Source of the DNA: Erwinia rhapontici | GTDB taxonomy: Bacteria > Pseudomonadota > Gammaproteobacteria > Enterobacterales > Enterobacteriaceae | NCBI RefSeq assembly: GCF_012271765.1 | Contig: NZ_VRKO01000015.1 | Coordinates: forward strand, 1-64,000 | Direction of reading: 5' to 3' | DNA: 64,000 bases | Part shown: positions 41,494 through 51,838 of the stretch, one piece after another | Numbering within the stretch: position 1 is the stretch's first letter | Layout: the number at the start of each line of letters is the position of its first letter | Position numbers and translations under genes: made by a program | Notes under the pieces: model-generated | Databases searched by the model: none | What the model was told of the DNA's origin: nothing | What the model saw: the letters and a program-made list of their open reading frames with translations, nothing else

Positions 41494-44352
41494 ATGGATG
41501 TTGATTTGAATAAGAAATGGAATATTGGGAAGTTACTGAAAACTCCAATGTGTGTCGTGCCTTTAATTTTTGCTCCTTGCATGCCTGTTTGGGCGGAAGA
41601 TACAGCGATTCTGGTGACCAATAATGAGGCGCGCCTCATTGAGAATGAAATATATTCGAACGGCTCCCTCAGTAAAAACATCCTTGCAGTGACGAATGGC
41701 GGAGATCTCACGGCAAACGGTGTCACGCTTAATAGCACGGGGGCGAGGAGCTCGGGGGTATCGGTTCAAAACGGCAAATTTAATGCGCAGGACTTAATTG
41801 TCAATGTGTCGGGGAGTGGCAGTACCGGGCTGATGCTGGGCGCTGGCGCAGAGGTCGTATTGAAAGACCTTAACATTTCAGGCGATGACACTGCGAAGGG
41901 GCTGGTGTTCAAGGGGAACAGCGCGGAGATTAATACCGGTACCATTAGTACCAACAAAGGCACTGCGATCAATGCCTCCTCGGGTGTACTTTCCCTGAAT
42001 AACGTGTCGGCCAGTACTCAGGGGACGAATAACTATGCGTTAGAGGTGACTTCAGAGGCTAGCGTCAGCGCTGATGGTGGAAGTTTTTCCACCGAAGAGG
42101 AGGAAAGTTCTGCCGTGTGGATACATGGGTTAAACCCCACGGCTACCCTGAATGATGTGACTATCACCACCAAAGGTGATGTTTCCATGGGCGTTAAAGC
42201 TGAAAGCGGAACCATGGTTCTGACTAATAGCAAGATTGAGACAGAGGGGGGCGGAAGTCATGCCCTTTACACTGAAGACAACATTCGGGGTGAGAATCTG
42301 GCAATAACCACCCGGGGTGAAGCTTCTGTGGCGTTGGATGTCCAACAGAATGCCGAAGGTGTGCTGCTGAAGAGTACCGTTGACACCTATGGTGATTCTT
42401 CTTCAGCCATTGATGCAGGCGAAGGCGCAGCAATTACTGCTGATGATGTACAGATTAAAACGATGGGTAAGCAGAGTTACGGCATATCGAGCAGCGGAAG
42501 TACGCTAGATATCCGTAACAGCGATATTTCCACCGCAGGTGAGCTGGCGAGTGGGATGTATGTCGGCGGTTTGGGGGCTGGAGACAGCTCTGTTTCGCTG
42601 GATACGGTGACTATCGATGCCCGGCAGGCTCAGGCAATTGAGTTTGATACCGCCAGCGCGGTGATGAATGTGAAAAATTCCGTGCTGACCGGCGGTAACG
42701 GGCAGGCATTAACCGTCGCAGATAATAAAGCCAATAATGCGTACAGTAATCTCACTTTCAATGCCACAGGCAGCACCTTAAATGGCGATATTGTGGTGAG
42801 TCATATTGGCAATACCGTGGCGGTCGATCTGTCCTCCGCGTCTGTGCTCAACGGTGCCGTCACGAAAGCCACCTCGCTGTCGCTCGATGCCAGCAGCGAA
42901 TGGAACATGAACAACAATTCCGATGTCGGCCAGTTGACCAATAACGGTACGATTACTTTCTCCGATCAAAGCAAGTTTGACACCCTGACGATAACGGGCG
43001 ATTACGCCGGTGACGGTGGATTGCTGGTGATGAACAGCGTACTGGGTGATGACAGCTCACAAACCAATAAGCTGATTGTCGGCGGAGATGTACTGGCAGG
43101 AACAACCAGCGTCACGATCAATAACCTTGGCGGCCAGGGCGCACAGACCGTGGAAGGTATTGAAATTGTTGAGGTGGGTGGAACCTCGACAGGAACTTTC
43201 GAGAAATCGGGGCGTATGGTTGCAGGAGCCTATGATTACGACCTCGTTCAGAAAGGCGAAAACTGGTATCTGACCAGTCTGCTCACTCCAGTGGTTCCCG
43301 ATCCAACAGACCCTACAAATCCAACAGATCCAACAGATCCAAACCCAGGTCATACTCTGCACCCCTCAGTCATTCGCCCTGAAGGTGGAAGCTACACGGC
43401 TAACCTGGCAACAGCAAACACCTTGTTCCTACTGACCCTGCATGACAGGTTGGGTGAAACACAGTTCATTGATGCGTTAACGGGCCAGAAGGAAGTCACC
43501 AGCATGTGGTTACGCCAGGTTGGCGGACATAATTCATGGCACGACGACAGTGGACAGTTGAAAACCCAGAGCAATCGCTATGTGGCGCAGATCGGTGGTG
43601 ATGTTGCCCGCTGGAGTACGGATGGGCTAGACCGCTGGCATGTTGGCGTTATGGCTGGCTATGGTGACAGCCACAGCACCACCCGAAACCAGCACAGCGG
43701 TTACCGTTCAAAAGGTTCCGTTAATGGTTACAGCGTGGGCGGTTATGCGACCTGGTATGGCAATACTGAAAACCATACCGGTGCGCACCTGGATACCTGG
43801 CTGCAGTATGGCTGGTTTGATAACGACGTTAAAGGTGAAGAACTGGCGACCGAAAGCTATAAATCCCATGGGGTTTCAGCTTCACTGGAAGGCGGCTACA
43901 CCTGGAAACTCGGCCAGTTCTCGGGGAGCCAGGGATCGCTCAATGAATGGTTTATTCAACCTCAGGCCCAGGTTGTCTGGATGGGTGTAAAGGCAAATAA
44001 CGTTCAGGAAGCGAATGGTACGAAGGTGAAAGGTGAGGGCGACGGCAACCTGTTGACGCGTCTGGGGGTGAAAACCTACTTGAAAGGTCACAGTGCTATT
44101 GATAACAATAAGCAGCGCGAGTTCCAGCCTTTCCTTCAGGTGAACTGGCTGCATAACACACGCAACTTTGCGACCAAAATGGATGACGTTCGTGTCAGCC
44201 AGAACGGCGCAACCAACCTGGCGGAAGTGAAAGTCGGGCTGGAAGGGAAAGTGAACCCACGTCTGAATCTGTGGGGGAACATTGGCGTGCAGATGGGCGA
44301 TGCGGGTTACAACGATAATGCCGCAATGGTTGGCGTGAAATACAATTTCTAA
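41494..44352 (+). CDS. Type Va autotransporter with beta-helix passenger
   Basis: A 952-residue surface protein. The signal peptide ends near PLIFAPCMPVWA. The passenger (about residues 35-610) repeats short Gly/Ser/Thr/Asn-rich turns (LTANGVTLNSTGARSSGVSV; LNNVSASTQGTNNYALEV), the pertactin-like right-handed beta helix. A linker of PDPTDPTNPTDPTDPNPG separates it from a C-terminal barrel of about 300 residues (TSMWLRQVGGHNSWHDDSGQ; VGGYATWYGN; ending AAMVGVKYNF with terminal Phe). No protease triad or Cys pair is evident, so adhesion or aggregation is likely. ATG 41494 follows AAAGGA. It stands alone, downstream of AT-rich DNA. Confidence 0.9.
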   Translation: MDVDLNKKWNIGKLLKTPMCVVPLIFAPCMPVWAEDTAILVTNNEARLIENEIYSNGSLSKNILAVTNGGDLTANGVTLNSTGARSSGVSVQNGKFNAQDLIVNVSGSGSTGLMLGAGAEVVLKDLNISGDDTAKGLVFKGNSAEINTGTISTNKGTAINASSGVLSLNNVSASTQGTNNYALEVTSEASVSADGGSFSTEEEESSAVWIHGLNPTATLNDVTITTKGDVSMGVKAESGTMVLTNSKIETEGGGSHALYTEDNIRGENLAITTRGEASVALDVQQNAEGVLLKSTVDTYGDSSSAIDAGEGAAITADDVQIKTMGKQSYGISSSGSTLDIRNSDISTAGELASGMYVGGLGAGDSSVSLDTVTIDARQAQAIEFDTASAVMNVKNSVLTGGNGQALTVADNKANNAYSNLTFNATGSTLNGDIVVSHIGNTVAVDLSSASVLNGAVTKATSLSLDASSEWNMNNNSDVGQLTNNGTITFSDQSKFDTLTITGDYAGDGGLLVMNSVLGDDSSQTNKLIVGGDVLAGTTSVTINNLGGQGAQTVEGIEIVEVGGTSTGTFEKSGRMVAGAYDYDLVQKGENWYLTSLLTPVVPDPTDPTNPTDPTDPNPGHTLHPSVIRPEGGSYTANLATANTLFLLTLHDRLGETQFIDALTGQKEVTSMWLRQVGGHNSWHDDSGQLKTQSNRYVAQIGGDVARWSTDGLDRWHVGVMAGYGDSHSTTRNQHSGYRSKGSVNGYSVGGYATWYGNTENHTGAHLDTWLQYGWFDNDVKGEELATESYKSHGVSASLEGGYTWKLGQFSGSQGSLNEWFIQPQAQVVWMGVKANNVQEANGTKVKGEGDGNLLTRLGVKTYLKGHSAIDNNKQREFQPFLQVNWLHNTRNFATKMDDVRVSQNGATNLAEVKVGLEGKVNPRLNLWGNIGVQMGDAGYNDNAAMVGVKYNF

Positions 44353-44363
44353 TCGTCAACATT

Positions 44364-44396
44364 AAGCGGGCGGCCCTGAACAGGGCCGCCCGCTTT
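44364..44396. terminator. Bidirectional terminator, autotransporter / alcohol dehydrogenase
   Basis: AAGCGGGCGGCCCTG and CAGGGCCGCCCGCTT form a 15-base stem with loop AA, between two convergent genes. Confidence 0.85.
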
Positions 44397-44405
44397 GTCT
44401 TCTGG

Positions 44406-45458
44406 TTACGCGCGCAATGTATCGATATCAATCACGAAACGGTACTTCACATCGCTTTTCAGCATACGCTCATAGGCTTCGTTGATCTGATTAATATTGA
44501 TCATCTCAATATCGGAGGTGATGTTGTGCTTACCGCAGAAATCCAGCATCTCCTGAGTCTCTTTAATCCCGCCAATCAGTGAACCCGCAATGCTGCGGCG
44601 TTTAAAGATCAGATTAAACACCTGCGGTGACGGATGATCATGTTCCGGCGCACCGACCAGCGTCATGGTGCCATCGCGGCGCAGCAGGGTGATAAACGGG
44701 TTCAGATCGTGCTGTGCAGCAACCGTGTTAAGAATGAAGTCAAAACTGTTGGCATGTTGCGCCATCTGGTCGGCATCTTTCGAGATCACGACTTCATCTG
44801 CGCCCAGGCGCTTACCGTCTTCAATTTTAGATGGCGAGGTGGTGAACAGTACGACGTGCGCGCCCATGGCATGCGCAATTTTTACGCCCATATGGCCGAG
44901 GCCGCCCAGGCCTACGATACCGACTTTTTTACCCGGGCCCACGCCCCAGTGGTGCAGTGGCGAGAAGGTGGTGATCCCGGCACACAGCAGTGGCGCGGCA
45001 CCGGCCGGATCGAGATTTTCAGGCACGCGCAGTACGAAGTCTTCATGCACTACTACTTGGGTGGAATAACCCCCAAAGGTGATATCGCCGTTGATGCGGT
45101 CTTCGCCGTTATAGGTGCCAACAAAGCCTTCTTCGCAGTACTGCTCCAGGTCCTCTTTACAGCTGTCACAGGTACGACAACTGTCGACCATACAGCCCAC
45201 GCCAACCAGATCGCCCACCTTGTATTTATGGCCGTGTGCGCCGACTGCCGTCACGCGACCCACAATCTCATGGCCTGGCACGACCGGGAAAATGGTGTTG
45301 CGCCATTCATTGCGTGCCTGGTGTAGGTCAGAGTGGCAAACGCCGCAGAACAACACCTCGATCTGCACATCATGTTCACGCAGTTCGCGTGGCTGAAACT
45401 CAAACGGAGCCAGCTTCGATTTCGCGTCCTGGGCGGCATAAGCATGCGTAATATTCAT
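44406..45458 (-). CDS. Zinc-dependent NAD(P) alcohol/aldehyde dehydrogenase (YahK-like)
   Basis: A 350-residue medium-chain dehydrogenase of the cinnamyl alcohol dehydrogenase group, close to E. coli YahK, an NADPH-preferring broad aldehyde reductase. The catalytic zinc site is FCGVCHSDLH with PGHEIVG. The structural zinc site is CRTCDSCKEDLEQYC. The cofactor loop is VGIVGLGGLGHMGVKIAHAMGA. The ATG at 45458 follows GGAGAGACC on the minus strand. It stands alone, convergent with the autotransporter; its substrate cannot be told from sequence. Confidence 0.92.
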   Translation of the reverse strand: MNITHAYAAQDAKSKLAPFEFQPRELREHDVQIEVLFCGVCHSDLHQARNEWRNTIFPVVPGHEIVGRVTAVGAHGHKYKVGDLVGVGCMVDSCRTCDSCKEDLEQYCEEGFVGTYNGEDRINGDITFGGYSTQVVVHEDFVLRVPENLDPAGAAPLLCAGITTFSPLHHWGVGPGKKVGIVGLGGLGHMGVKIAHAMGAHVVLFTTSPSKIEDGKRLGADEVVISKDADQMAQHANSFDFILNTVAAQHDLNPFITLLRRDGTMTLVGAPEHDHPSPQVFNLIFKRRSIAGSLIGGIKETQEMLDFCGKHNITSDIEMININQINEAYERMLKSDVKYRFVIDIDTLRA

Positions 45459-45683
45459 TGGTCTCTCCAGTTATTGATGATGTGGCGCAGTGGCCGTGAG
45501 GGTGGGAGCAGGCAGTGGAATAGCGTCACCTTCTCCGCAAAATGATGAAGGTTAAGCATAGTCAGATAATGGTGAAGGGGGTATATCCAAAACTCGCTAA
45601 GTCTTGCCTGTTTCTGCAAGATTTTGTGGCGATTGTAAGAAAAATGCAGCAAACCACGGAGAAAAATACCGTTCGTGATAGCG

Positions 45684-45850
45684 GGTCGGGCATGCCCGAC
45701 CCCTACGAAAACCGTAAAACCGTAAAACCGTAAAACCGTAAAACCGTAAAACCGTAAAACCGTAAAACCGTAATCGTAATCGTAATCGTAATCGTAATCG
45801 TAATCGTAATCGTAATCGTAATCGTAGGGGCGAGGCACGCCTCGCCCGAT
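45684..45850. repeat. Microsatellite island between two palindromes
   Basis: After GGGTCGGGCATGCCCGACCC-CTACGA the sequence CCGTAAAA recurs with exact 8-base period eight times (45712-45775). It then passes directly into nine exact copies of CGTAAT (45769-45822). It ends in CGTAGGGGCGAGGCACGCCT, the second palindrome, 28 bases before the uvrA stop. The remaining 45459-45683 holds the adh promoter and nothing else recognisable. Confidence 0.95.
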
Positions 45851-45877
45851 GCATTGTCCGATGCCTCGCCCAAATAA

Positions 45878-48706
45878 TTAACGCTGTAACAGCGGCTTCA
45901 GGAAGCGCGCGGTGTGCGAACGTTCGCACTCTGCCACTGTTTCCGGCGTACCGGACACGAGGATCTCACCGCCACCGCTGCCGCCTTCCGGCCCGAGGTC
46001 AACAATCCAGTCAGCGGTTTTGATCACATCAAGGTTGTGCTCAATCACCACGATGGTGTTGCCCTGGTCGCGCAGCTGGTGCAGCACTTCCAGCAGTTGC
46101 TCTATATCGGCAAAGTGCAGGCCGGTGGTGGGTTCATCAAGGATGTACAGCGTCTGACCTGTGCCGCGTTTCGACAGCTCACGCGCCAGCTTCACGCGCT
46201 GCGCTTCACCACCGGAGAGCGTGGTGGCCGACTGCCCGAGACGAATATAGGACAGGCCGACATCCATCAGGGTTTGCAGCTTACGCGCCAGCGCAGGAAC
46301 GGCATCGAAGAACTCACGGGCTTCTTCAATGGTCATCTCCAGCACTTCGTGAATGCTCTTACCCTTGTATTTCACTTCCAGTGTTTCACGGTTATAGCGT
46401 TTGCCTTTGCACTGGTCACAGGGCACGTAGATATCCGGCAGGAAGTGCATCTCCACCTTGATCACGCCATCACCCTGACAGGCTTCACAGCGCCCACCGC
46501 GCACGTTAAAGCTGAAGCGCCCCGGCGTATAGCCGCGTGTACGTGACTCCGGCACCCCGGCAAACAGTTCACGCACTGGGGTGAAGATCCCGGTATAGGT
46601 GGCCGGGTTTGAACGCGGCGTACGCCCGATAGGGCTTTGATCGATGTCGATCACCTTATCGAAATGCTCCATCCCAGAGATATCACGGTACGGTGCGGCT
46701 TCGGCAATAGTGGCGCCGTTCAGCTGGCGCTGGGCAATCGGGAACAGAGTATCGTTGATCAGCGTCGATTTCCCGGAGCCGGACACGCCGGTCACGCAGG
46801 TAAACAGCCCGACAGGCAGTGTCAGTGTGACGTCCTTCAGGTTGTTACCGCTGGCGCCGGTCAGCTTCAGCACCTTCGCCGGATCGCCCTTAACGCGCTG
46901 TTGCGGGATGGCGATGCCACGCTTGCCGCTGAGGTACTGCCCGGTCAGGGACGACTCCACCGCCATGATGTCATCCACCGTCCCTTCTGCGACGATCTGT
47001 CCGCCATGCACCCCGGCACCGGGGCCGATATCAATCACATGGTCGGCCGCGCGGATGGCATCTTCATCGTGCTCAACCACAATCACGGTATTGCCCAGAT
47101 TGCGCAGATGCACCAGGGTTTCCAGCAGACGCTCGTTGTCACGCTGATGCAGGCCGATAGAGGGCTCATCCAGCACGTACATCACGCCCACCAGGCCCGC
47201 ACCGATCTGGCTGGCAAGACGGATACGCTGCGCTTCACCGCCGGAGAGGGTTTCCGCCGAACGCGACATCGACAGATAGTTCAGGCCAACGTTCACCAGG
47301 AACTTCAGGCGGTCGCCAATCTCTTTCAGCACTTTCTCAGCGATTTGCGCGCGCTGGCCGCTGAGTTTCATATTCTGGAAAAACTCCATCGCATGGCCGA
47401 TGCTCATATCTGAGATGGTCGGTAGCGTGGTGTTCTCCAGGAAGACGTGGCGTGCTTCACGACGCAGACGTGTACCGCCGCAGCTGGTACAGGAGCGGTT
47501 GCTGATATATTTCGCCAGTTCTTCGCGCACCGCGGACGATTCCGTCTCTTTATAGCGGCGTTCCATATTGTGCAGTACGCCTTCGAACGGATGGCGGCGC
47601 ACCGAGGTATCGCCCCGGTCGTTGACGTACTTAAATTCGATGTTCTCTTTGCCTGAGCCGTACAGGATCACTTTGCGGTTGTAGTCGCTGAGCGAGCTGA
47701 ACGGCGCTTCGATATCAAATTCCAGATGCTCAGCCAGCGAGCGCAGCATCTGGAAATAGTAGAAGTTACGGCGATCCCAGCCGCGAATGGCACCACCCGC
47801 CAGTGACAGCTCAGGGTTCTGCACCACGCGGTCAGGATCAAAATACTGCTGAACGCCCAGCCCGTCACAGGTCGGGCAAGCCCCGGCCGGGTTGTTGAAG
47901 GAGAACAGGCGCGGTTCCAGCTCATTCATACTGTAGCCACAAATCGGGCAGGCAAAGTTGGCTGAGAACAGCAGTTCTTCGGCGCTGGTGTCATCCATAT
48001 CCGCGACGACCGCACTACCACCGGACAGTTCGAGCGCAGTTTCAAACGACTCTGCCAGGCGCTGGGCCAGATCGTCACGCACCTTAAAGCGGTCAACCAC
48101 CACTTCAATGGTGTGTTTCTTCTGCAGTTCCAGCTTCGGCGGATCGGACAGATCGCAGACTTCACCGTCGATACGCGCACGGATGTAGCCCTGGCTTGCC
48201 AGGTTTTCCAGCGTTTTGGTGTGTTCACCCTTACGATCTTTCACGATCGGTGCCAGCAGCATCAGACGGCGGCCTTCAGGCTGCGCCAGCACATTATCCA
48301 CCATCTGACTGACGGTTTGTGCTGCCAGCGTGACATCGTGGTCCGGGCAGCGAGGCTCACCCACGCGAGCAAACAGCAGGCGCAGATAGTCATGAATTTC
48401 GGTGATGGTGCCGACGGTGGAACGCGGGTTGTGCGAGGTCGATTTTTGTTCAATCGAAATCGCCGGTGACAGCCCTTCGATATGGTCGACGTCTGGTTTT
48501 TCCATCAAGGAAAGGAACTGGCGCGCATAGGCCGATAGCGACTCGACATAGCGGCGTTGCCCTTCTGCGTACAGCGTATCAAACGCCAGCGAGGACTTGC
48601 CAGAGCCTGACAGGCCCGTAACGACGATCAGTTTGTCGCGCGGGATGGTCAGGTTAATGTTTTTCAAATTGTGGGTGCGGGCACCCCGTACTTCGATCTT
48701 ATCCAT
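45878..48706 (-). CDS. uvrA: Excinuclease ABC subunit A
   Basis: DNA-damage sensor of nucleotide excision repair, loading UvrB on lesions. 942 residues against 940 in E. coli. Two ABC ATPase modules: Walker [15 protein letters not shown] near residue 31-44 and [13 protein letters not shown] near 640, each with its own LSGGEAQR signature. Zinc fingers: [13 protein letters not shown] with [12 protein letters not shown], and [14 protein letters not shown] with [11 protein letters not shown] LexA box lies upstream, shared with the divergent ssb. Confidence 0.98.
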   Translation of the reverse strand: MDKIEVRGARTHNLKNINLTIPRDKLIVVTGLSGSGKSSLAFDTLYAEGQRRYVESLSAYARQFLSLMEKPDVDHIEGLSPAISIEQKSTSHNPRSTVGTITEIHDYLRLLFARVGEPRCPDHDVTLAAQTVSQMVDNVLAQPEGRRLMLLAPIVKDRKGEHTKTLENLASQGYIRARIDGEVCDLSDPPKLELQKKHTIEVVVDRFKVRDDLAQRLAESFETALELSGGSAVVADMDDTSAEELLFSANFACPICGYSMNELEPRLFSFNNPAGACPTCDGLGVQQYFDPDRVVQNPELSLAGGAIRGWDRRNFYYFQMLRSLAEHLEFDIEAPFSSLSDYNRKVILYGSGKENIEFKYVNDRGDTSVRRHPFEGVLHNMERRYKETESSAVREELAKYISNRSCTSCGGTRLRREARHVFLENTTLPTISDMSIGHAMEFFQNMKLSGQRAQIAEKVLKEIGDRLKFLVNVGLNYLSMSRSAETLSGGEAQRIRLASQIGAGLVGVMYVLDEPSIGLHQRDNERLLETLVHLRNLGNTVIVVEHDEDAIRAADHVIDIGPGAGVHGGQIVAEGTVDDIMAVESSLTGQYLSGKRGIAIPQQRVKGDPAKVLKLTGASGNNLKDVTLTLPVGLFTCVTGVSGSGKSTLINDTLFPIAQRQLNGATIAEAAPYRDISGMEHFDKVIDIDQSPIGRTPRSNPATYTGIFTPVRELFAGVPESRTRGYTPGRFSFNVRGGRCEACQGDGVIKVEMHFLPDIYVPCDQCKGKRYNRETLEVKYKGKSIHEVLEMTIEEAREFFDAVPALARKLQTLMDVGLSYIRLGQSATTLSGGEAQRVKLARELSKRGTGQTLYILDEPTTGLHFADIEQLLEVLHQLRDQGNTIVVIEHNLDVIKTADWIVDLGPEGGSGGGEILVSGTPETVAECERSHTARFLKPLLQR

Positions 48707-48789
48707 TCACAATTCCCGGATTAGCACAAACCTCACCATGCCTGCCCGGCACGGCCAGAAAGAAACGCGTTAGTATGGCACAAAAAAAC

Positions 48790-48805
48790 CTGAATGGATA
48801 ACCAG
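48790..48805. promoter_or_regulatory. LexA box between uvrA and ssb
   Basis: CTGAATGGATAACCAG fits CTG-N10-CAG and sits where E. coli has its shared uvrA/ssb SOS box. It lies 84 bases upstream of uvrA and 152 upstream of ssb. Confidence 0.85.
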
Positions 48806-48957
48806 TGTTTTGGCGTAGAATGCCATACAGAGCGATGTAATACTGCAACGAACAGCGGTGTTTTTCGAGGCATCTCCTAAATGTAGGATCTGGGGGTATG
48901 CCATGATAGAATTTTGCGCTTAGACTTAAGTCAGAACATTTAACCGGAGACAGCAAC

Positions 48958-49518
48958 ATGGCCAGCAGAGGCGTAAACAAAGTAATTTTAGTCGGAAATC
49001 TGGGTCAGGACCCGGAAGTTCGCTACATGCCAAATGGCGGTGCCGTTGCCAACATTACTCTGGCCACCTCCGAAAGCTGGCGTGACAAGCAAACCGGTGA
49101 AACCAAAGAGAAGACTGAGTGGCACCGTGTTGTGCTGTTCGGCAAACTGGCCGAAGTGGCGGGTGAATACCTGCGTAAGGGTTCTCAGGTTTATATCGAA
49201 GGCGCACTGCAGACCCGTAAATGGACTGACCAGGCTGGCGTTGAGAAGTACACCACCGAAGTCGTGGTTAACGTTGGCGGCACCATGCAGATGCTGGGCG
49301 GTCGTGCTCAGGGCGGCGGCGCACCAGCCGGTGGCGGTCAGGGCGGCGGCAGCAACAACGGTTGGGGCCAGCCACAGCAGCCACAGGGCGGCGCACCGGG
49401 CGGCAACCAGTTCAGCGGCGGCGCGCAGCAGTCTCGCCCGCAGCAGGCACCACAGCAGAACAGTGCGCCTGCCAACAATGAACCCCCAATGGACTTTGAC
49501 GACGACATTCCTTTCTAA
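48958..49518 (+). CDS. ssb: Single-stranded DNA-binding protein
   Basis: Tetrameric protein that coats single-stranded DNA in replication, repair and recombination. 186 residues (E. coli 178). The OB-fold domain covers about 1-112 ([49 protein letters not shown]). A Gly/Gln/Pro-rich disordered linker follows, then the acidic tip MDFDDDIPF that docks partner proteins. The ATG follows CCGGAGACAGC. Divergent from uvrA with a common LexA box. Confidence 0.98.
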   Translation: MASRGVNKVILVGNLGQDPEVRYMPNGGAVANITLATSESWRDKQTGETKEKTEWHRVVLFGKLAEVAGEYLRKGSQVYIEGALQTRKWTDQAGVEKYTTEVVVNVGGTMQMLGGRAQGGGAPAGGGQGGGSNNGWGQPQQPQGGAPGGNQFSGGAQQSRPQQAPQQNSAPANNEPPMDFDDDIPF

Positions 49519-49541
49519 ATACGGAATGTATGTTGCTTAAA

Positions 49542-49579
49542 GCATAAAAAAAGAGGCCTGATGGCCTCTTTTTTTATGC
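49542..49579. terminator. Bidirectional terminator, ssb / pheC
   Basis: GCATAAAAAAAGAGGCC and GGCCTCTTTTTTTATGC are perfect 17-base arms around TGAT. With A- and T-runs on both sides it can end transcription from ssb and from the convergent pheC-like gene. Confidence 0.95.
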
Positions 49580-49597
49580 ACGCAATCAGCGCATTCG

Positions 49598-50353
49598 TCA
49601 CATCCAGTGGGCGACGATGGCGGGATACTCACCGGTGGCGCGGGACAGATGCAGCCACTGGTCGACGTAAAGCTTCCAGCTGATATCGTCGGTCGGTAGC
49701 ATGTAAGACTTCTCGCCATACTGCATCGGTTTATCAGGGTTCACCGCGCAAAGCGACGGGTGCGACTTCTTCTGATACAGCGCTTCAGATGCCTCGGTTA
49801 TCATCACATCGGCCTTTTTGTCGACCAGTTGCTGGAAGATGCCGGCATTATCGTGAGAGAGCGTCAGCGTGCTTTTCGGTAAGAAAGCGTGGGCAAAAGC
49901 CTCGTTAGTGCCGCCTGCCGGCTCGATCAGGCGTACTGAGGGTTTGTTGATTTGCTCAATCGTTTGATACCTTTTCACATCCACGCAGCGTACCAGCGGG
50001 ATTTTACCGTCAACGTCGATCTTCTCGGCAAAGAAAGCCTGCTGCTGACGCGCCAGCGTGACCGAAATTCCGCCCATCGCAATATCGCATTTGCCTGCCA
50101 CCAGATCGGGCGTCAGAGTCTTCCAGGTCGATTTCACGATGTTCACCTTTACCCCCAGGCTTTTCGCCAGCGATTCAGCCATCGAGATATCAATCCCTTC
50201 ATAGCTGCCATCGGGTTTCAGGAAGGTGTAAGGCTTGTAATCACCCGTAGTACAGACAGTTAACGTGCCCTGCTTTACCACTGTTTGCAGATGTGATTCT
50301 GCGCTGGCGCTCCCGGCGGCAACCAGCAATACCAAAGGTAATAATGTTTTCAT
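49598..50353 (-). CDS. pheC: Periplasmic cyclohexadienyl dehydratase (PheC-like)
   Basis: A 251-residue protein with signal peptide MKTLLPLVLLVAAGSASA and a solute-binding-protein fold. It aligns by eye with Pseudomonas aeruginosa PheC along its length: TTGDYKPYTF, GIDISMAESLAKSLGVKV, CDIAMGGISVTLARQQQAFF, PAGGTNEAFA, IFQQLVDKKADVMITEASEAL and VDQWLHLSRATGEY. The Glu reported as catalytic acid in PheC aligns with Glu190 (TEASEAL). Such enzymes turn prephenate into phenylpyruvate and arogenate into phenylalanine in the periplasm. An ordinary amino-acid binding protein is the alternative, but no ABC permease genes adjoin. It starts 12 bases after the pheP-like gene. Confidence 0.82.
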   Translation of the reverse strand: MKTLLPLVLLVAAGSASAESHLQTVVKQGTLTVCTTGDYKPYTFLKPDGSYEGIDISMAESLAKSLGVKVNIVKSTWKTLTPDLVAGKCDIAMGGISVTLARQQQAFFAEKIDVDGKIPLVRCVDVKRYQTIEQINKPSVRLIEPAGGTNEAFAHAFLPKSTLTLSHDNAGIFQQLVDKKADVMITEASEALYQKKSHPSLCAVNPDKPMQYGEKSYMLPTDDISWKLYVDQWLHLSRATGEYPAIVAHWM

Positions 50354-50365
50354 TTTTTCCCTGTC

Positions 50366-51757
50366 TCAGAGGTTATTGGTTTCAACAATCGTGCCCACAT
50401 GCGCGGTGTTTTTCTTTTTTCTTAACTGATAGCTCACGGTCAGCACCAGCAGCCAGACGGGGATCAGCCAGACGGAAATCGCGATGCCCGGCGTCATAAA
50501 CATAATCACCAGAATACCGGCCAGGAACAGCAGGCACAGAATATTGGTCAGGGGATAGCCCAGGCTGGCGAAGCGGGTTTTCTGCCCGGCAACTCGCATG
50601 GCGCTGCGGAATTTCAGATGGGTGATACTGATCATCGCCCAGTTGATCACCAGCGCAGAAACCACCAGTGACATCAGCAGCTCGAAGGCTTTGCCCGGCA
50701 TCAGGTAATTAAGCAGTACGCAAAGGGCGGTCACCAGCGCCGAAACGCTAAGGGCGTTGAAAGGAATACCGCGACGATTAATCTTTAATAATGACGCCGG
50801 AGCGTTACCCTGTTTCGCCAAACCAAACAGCATACGGCTGTTGCTGAACACGCAGCTGTTATAAACGGACAGCGCAGCAGACAGCACCACGGCATTCAGC
50901 AGCGTCGCGACCAGATTGCTGTCGAGTGCGTGGAAAATAAGAACGAACGGACTCCCGCCTTCGACCACTTTCTGCCACGGATAGAGTGACAGCAGCACCG
51001 CCAGCGCCCCCACATAGAACAGCAGGATGCGATAAATCACCTGATTGGTAGCCTTCGGAATACTTTTCTGAGGATCATCGGCTTCGGCGGCGGTAATGCC
51101 TATCAGCTCAAGCCCACCGAAAGAGAACATGATCACGGCCATCGCCATCACCAGCCCACTGATCCCGTTAGGGAAAAACCCGCCGTACTGCCACAGGTTA
51201 GCGACGCTGGCCTCAGGGCCGCCATGACCGCTGGCAAGCAGCCAGGCGCCAAAGCCTATCATGCCGACAATCGCCGCGACTTTGATGATGGAAAACCAGA
51301 ACTCCACCTCACCGTAGATTTTCACGCTGGTCATGTTGATGAGGTTGATCGCAACAAAGAACACCCCGGCAGAAACCCAGGTCGGAATGTCCGGCCACCA
51401 GTACTGAACGTAAATCCCGACAGCGGTGAGCTCAGCCATACTGACCAGCACGTAAAGCACCCAGTAATTCCAGCCGGAGACGAAACCGGCAAAGCTGCCC
51501 CAGTAGGTGTTGGCAAAATGACTGAACGAGCCTGCAACCGGTTCGTGAACCACCATCTCGCCGAGCTGGCGCATAATAAAGAAGGCAATCATGCCGGCAA
51601 TCGCATAGCCCAGCAGAACCGACGGGCCTGCCATTTTGATGGTTTGCGCAATACCGAGAAACAGCCCGGTACCGATTGCGCCACCCAAAGCAATCAGCTG
51701 AATATGGCGATTTTTCAATCCCCTGTGCAGCTGACCTTCTGACTGATTGTGATCCAT
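50366..51757 (-). CDS. pheP: Phenylalanine-type amino-acid permease (PheP-like)
   Basis: A 463-residue, twelve-helix permease of the APC/amino acid transporter family, close to E. coli PheP. The N-terminus LHRGLKNRHIQLIALGGAIGTGLFLG and FIMRQLGEMVVHEPVAGSFSHFA are typical, as are FSGWNYW-type SGWNYWVLYVLVSMAELTA, SFGGLELIGITAAEADDPQKSIPKA and SNSRMLFGLAKQGNAP. PheP and AroP are close paralogues, so the aromatic substrate range is inferred. The ATG at 51757 has a good GGGGAG site; 15 extra in-frame residues upstream lack support. It forms an operon with pheC downstream. Confidence 0.88.
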   Translation of the reverse strand: MDHNQSEGQLHRGLKNRHIQLIALGGAIGTGLFLGIAQTIKMAGPSVLLGYAIAGMIAFFIMRQLGEMVVHEPVAGSFSHFANTYWGSFAGFVSGWNYWVLYVLVSMAELTAVGIYVQYWWPDIPTWVSAGVFFVAINLINMTSVKIYGEVEFWFSIIKVAAIVGMIGFGAWLLASGHGGPEASVANLWQYGGFFPNGISGLVMAMAVIMFSFGGLELIGITAAEADDPQKSIPKATNQVIYRILLFYVGALAVLLSLYPWQKVVEGGSPFVLIFHALDSNLVATLLNAVVLSAALSVYNSCVFSNSRMLFGLAKQGNAPASLLKINRRGIPFNALSVSALVTALCVLLNYLMPGKAFELLMSLVVSALVINWAMISITHLKFRSAMRVAGQKTRFASLGYPLTNILCLLFLAGILVIMFMTPGIAISVWLIPVWLLVLTVSYQLRKKKNTAHVGTIVETNNL

Positions 51758-51838
51758 ATATGCTCCCCAGCGTATTGATATTTGTTGCAGGGTAATTAGC
51801 AATTCCCGGGCCAGCGGCAGCGCTTATTAAGGAGCGAC

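Noticed and set aside
45455..45929. Minus-strand frames encoding DYDYDYDY and FYGFTVLR repeats
   Set aside because: Translations of the microsatellite and palindromes, with no independent sign of coding.
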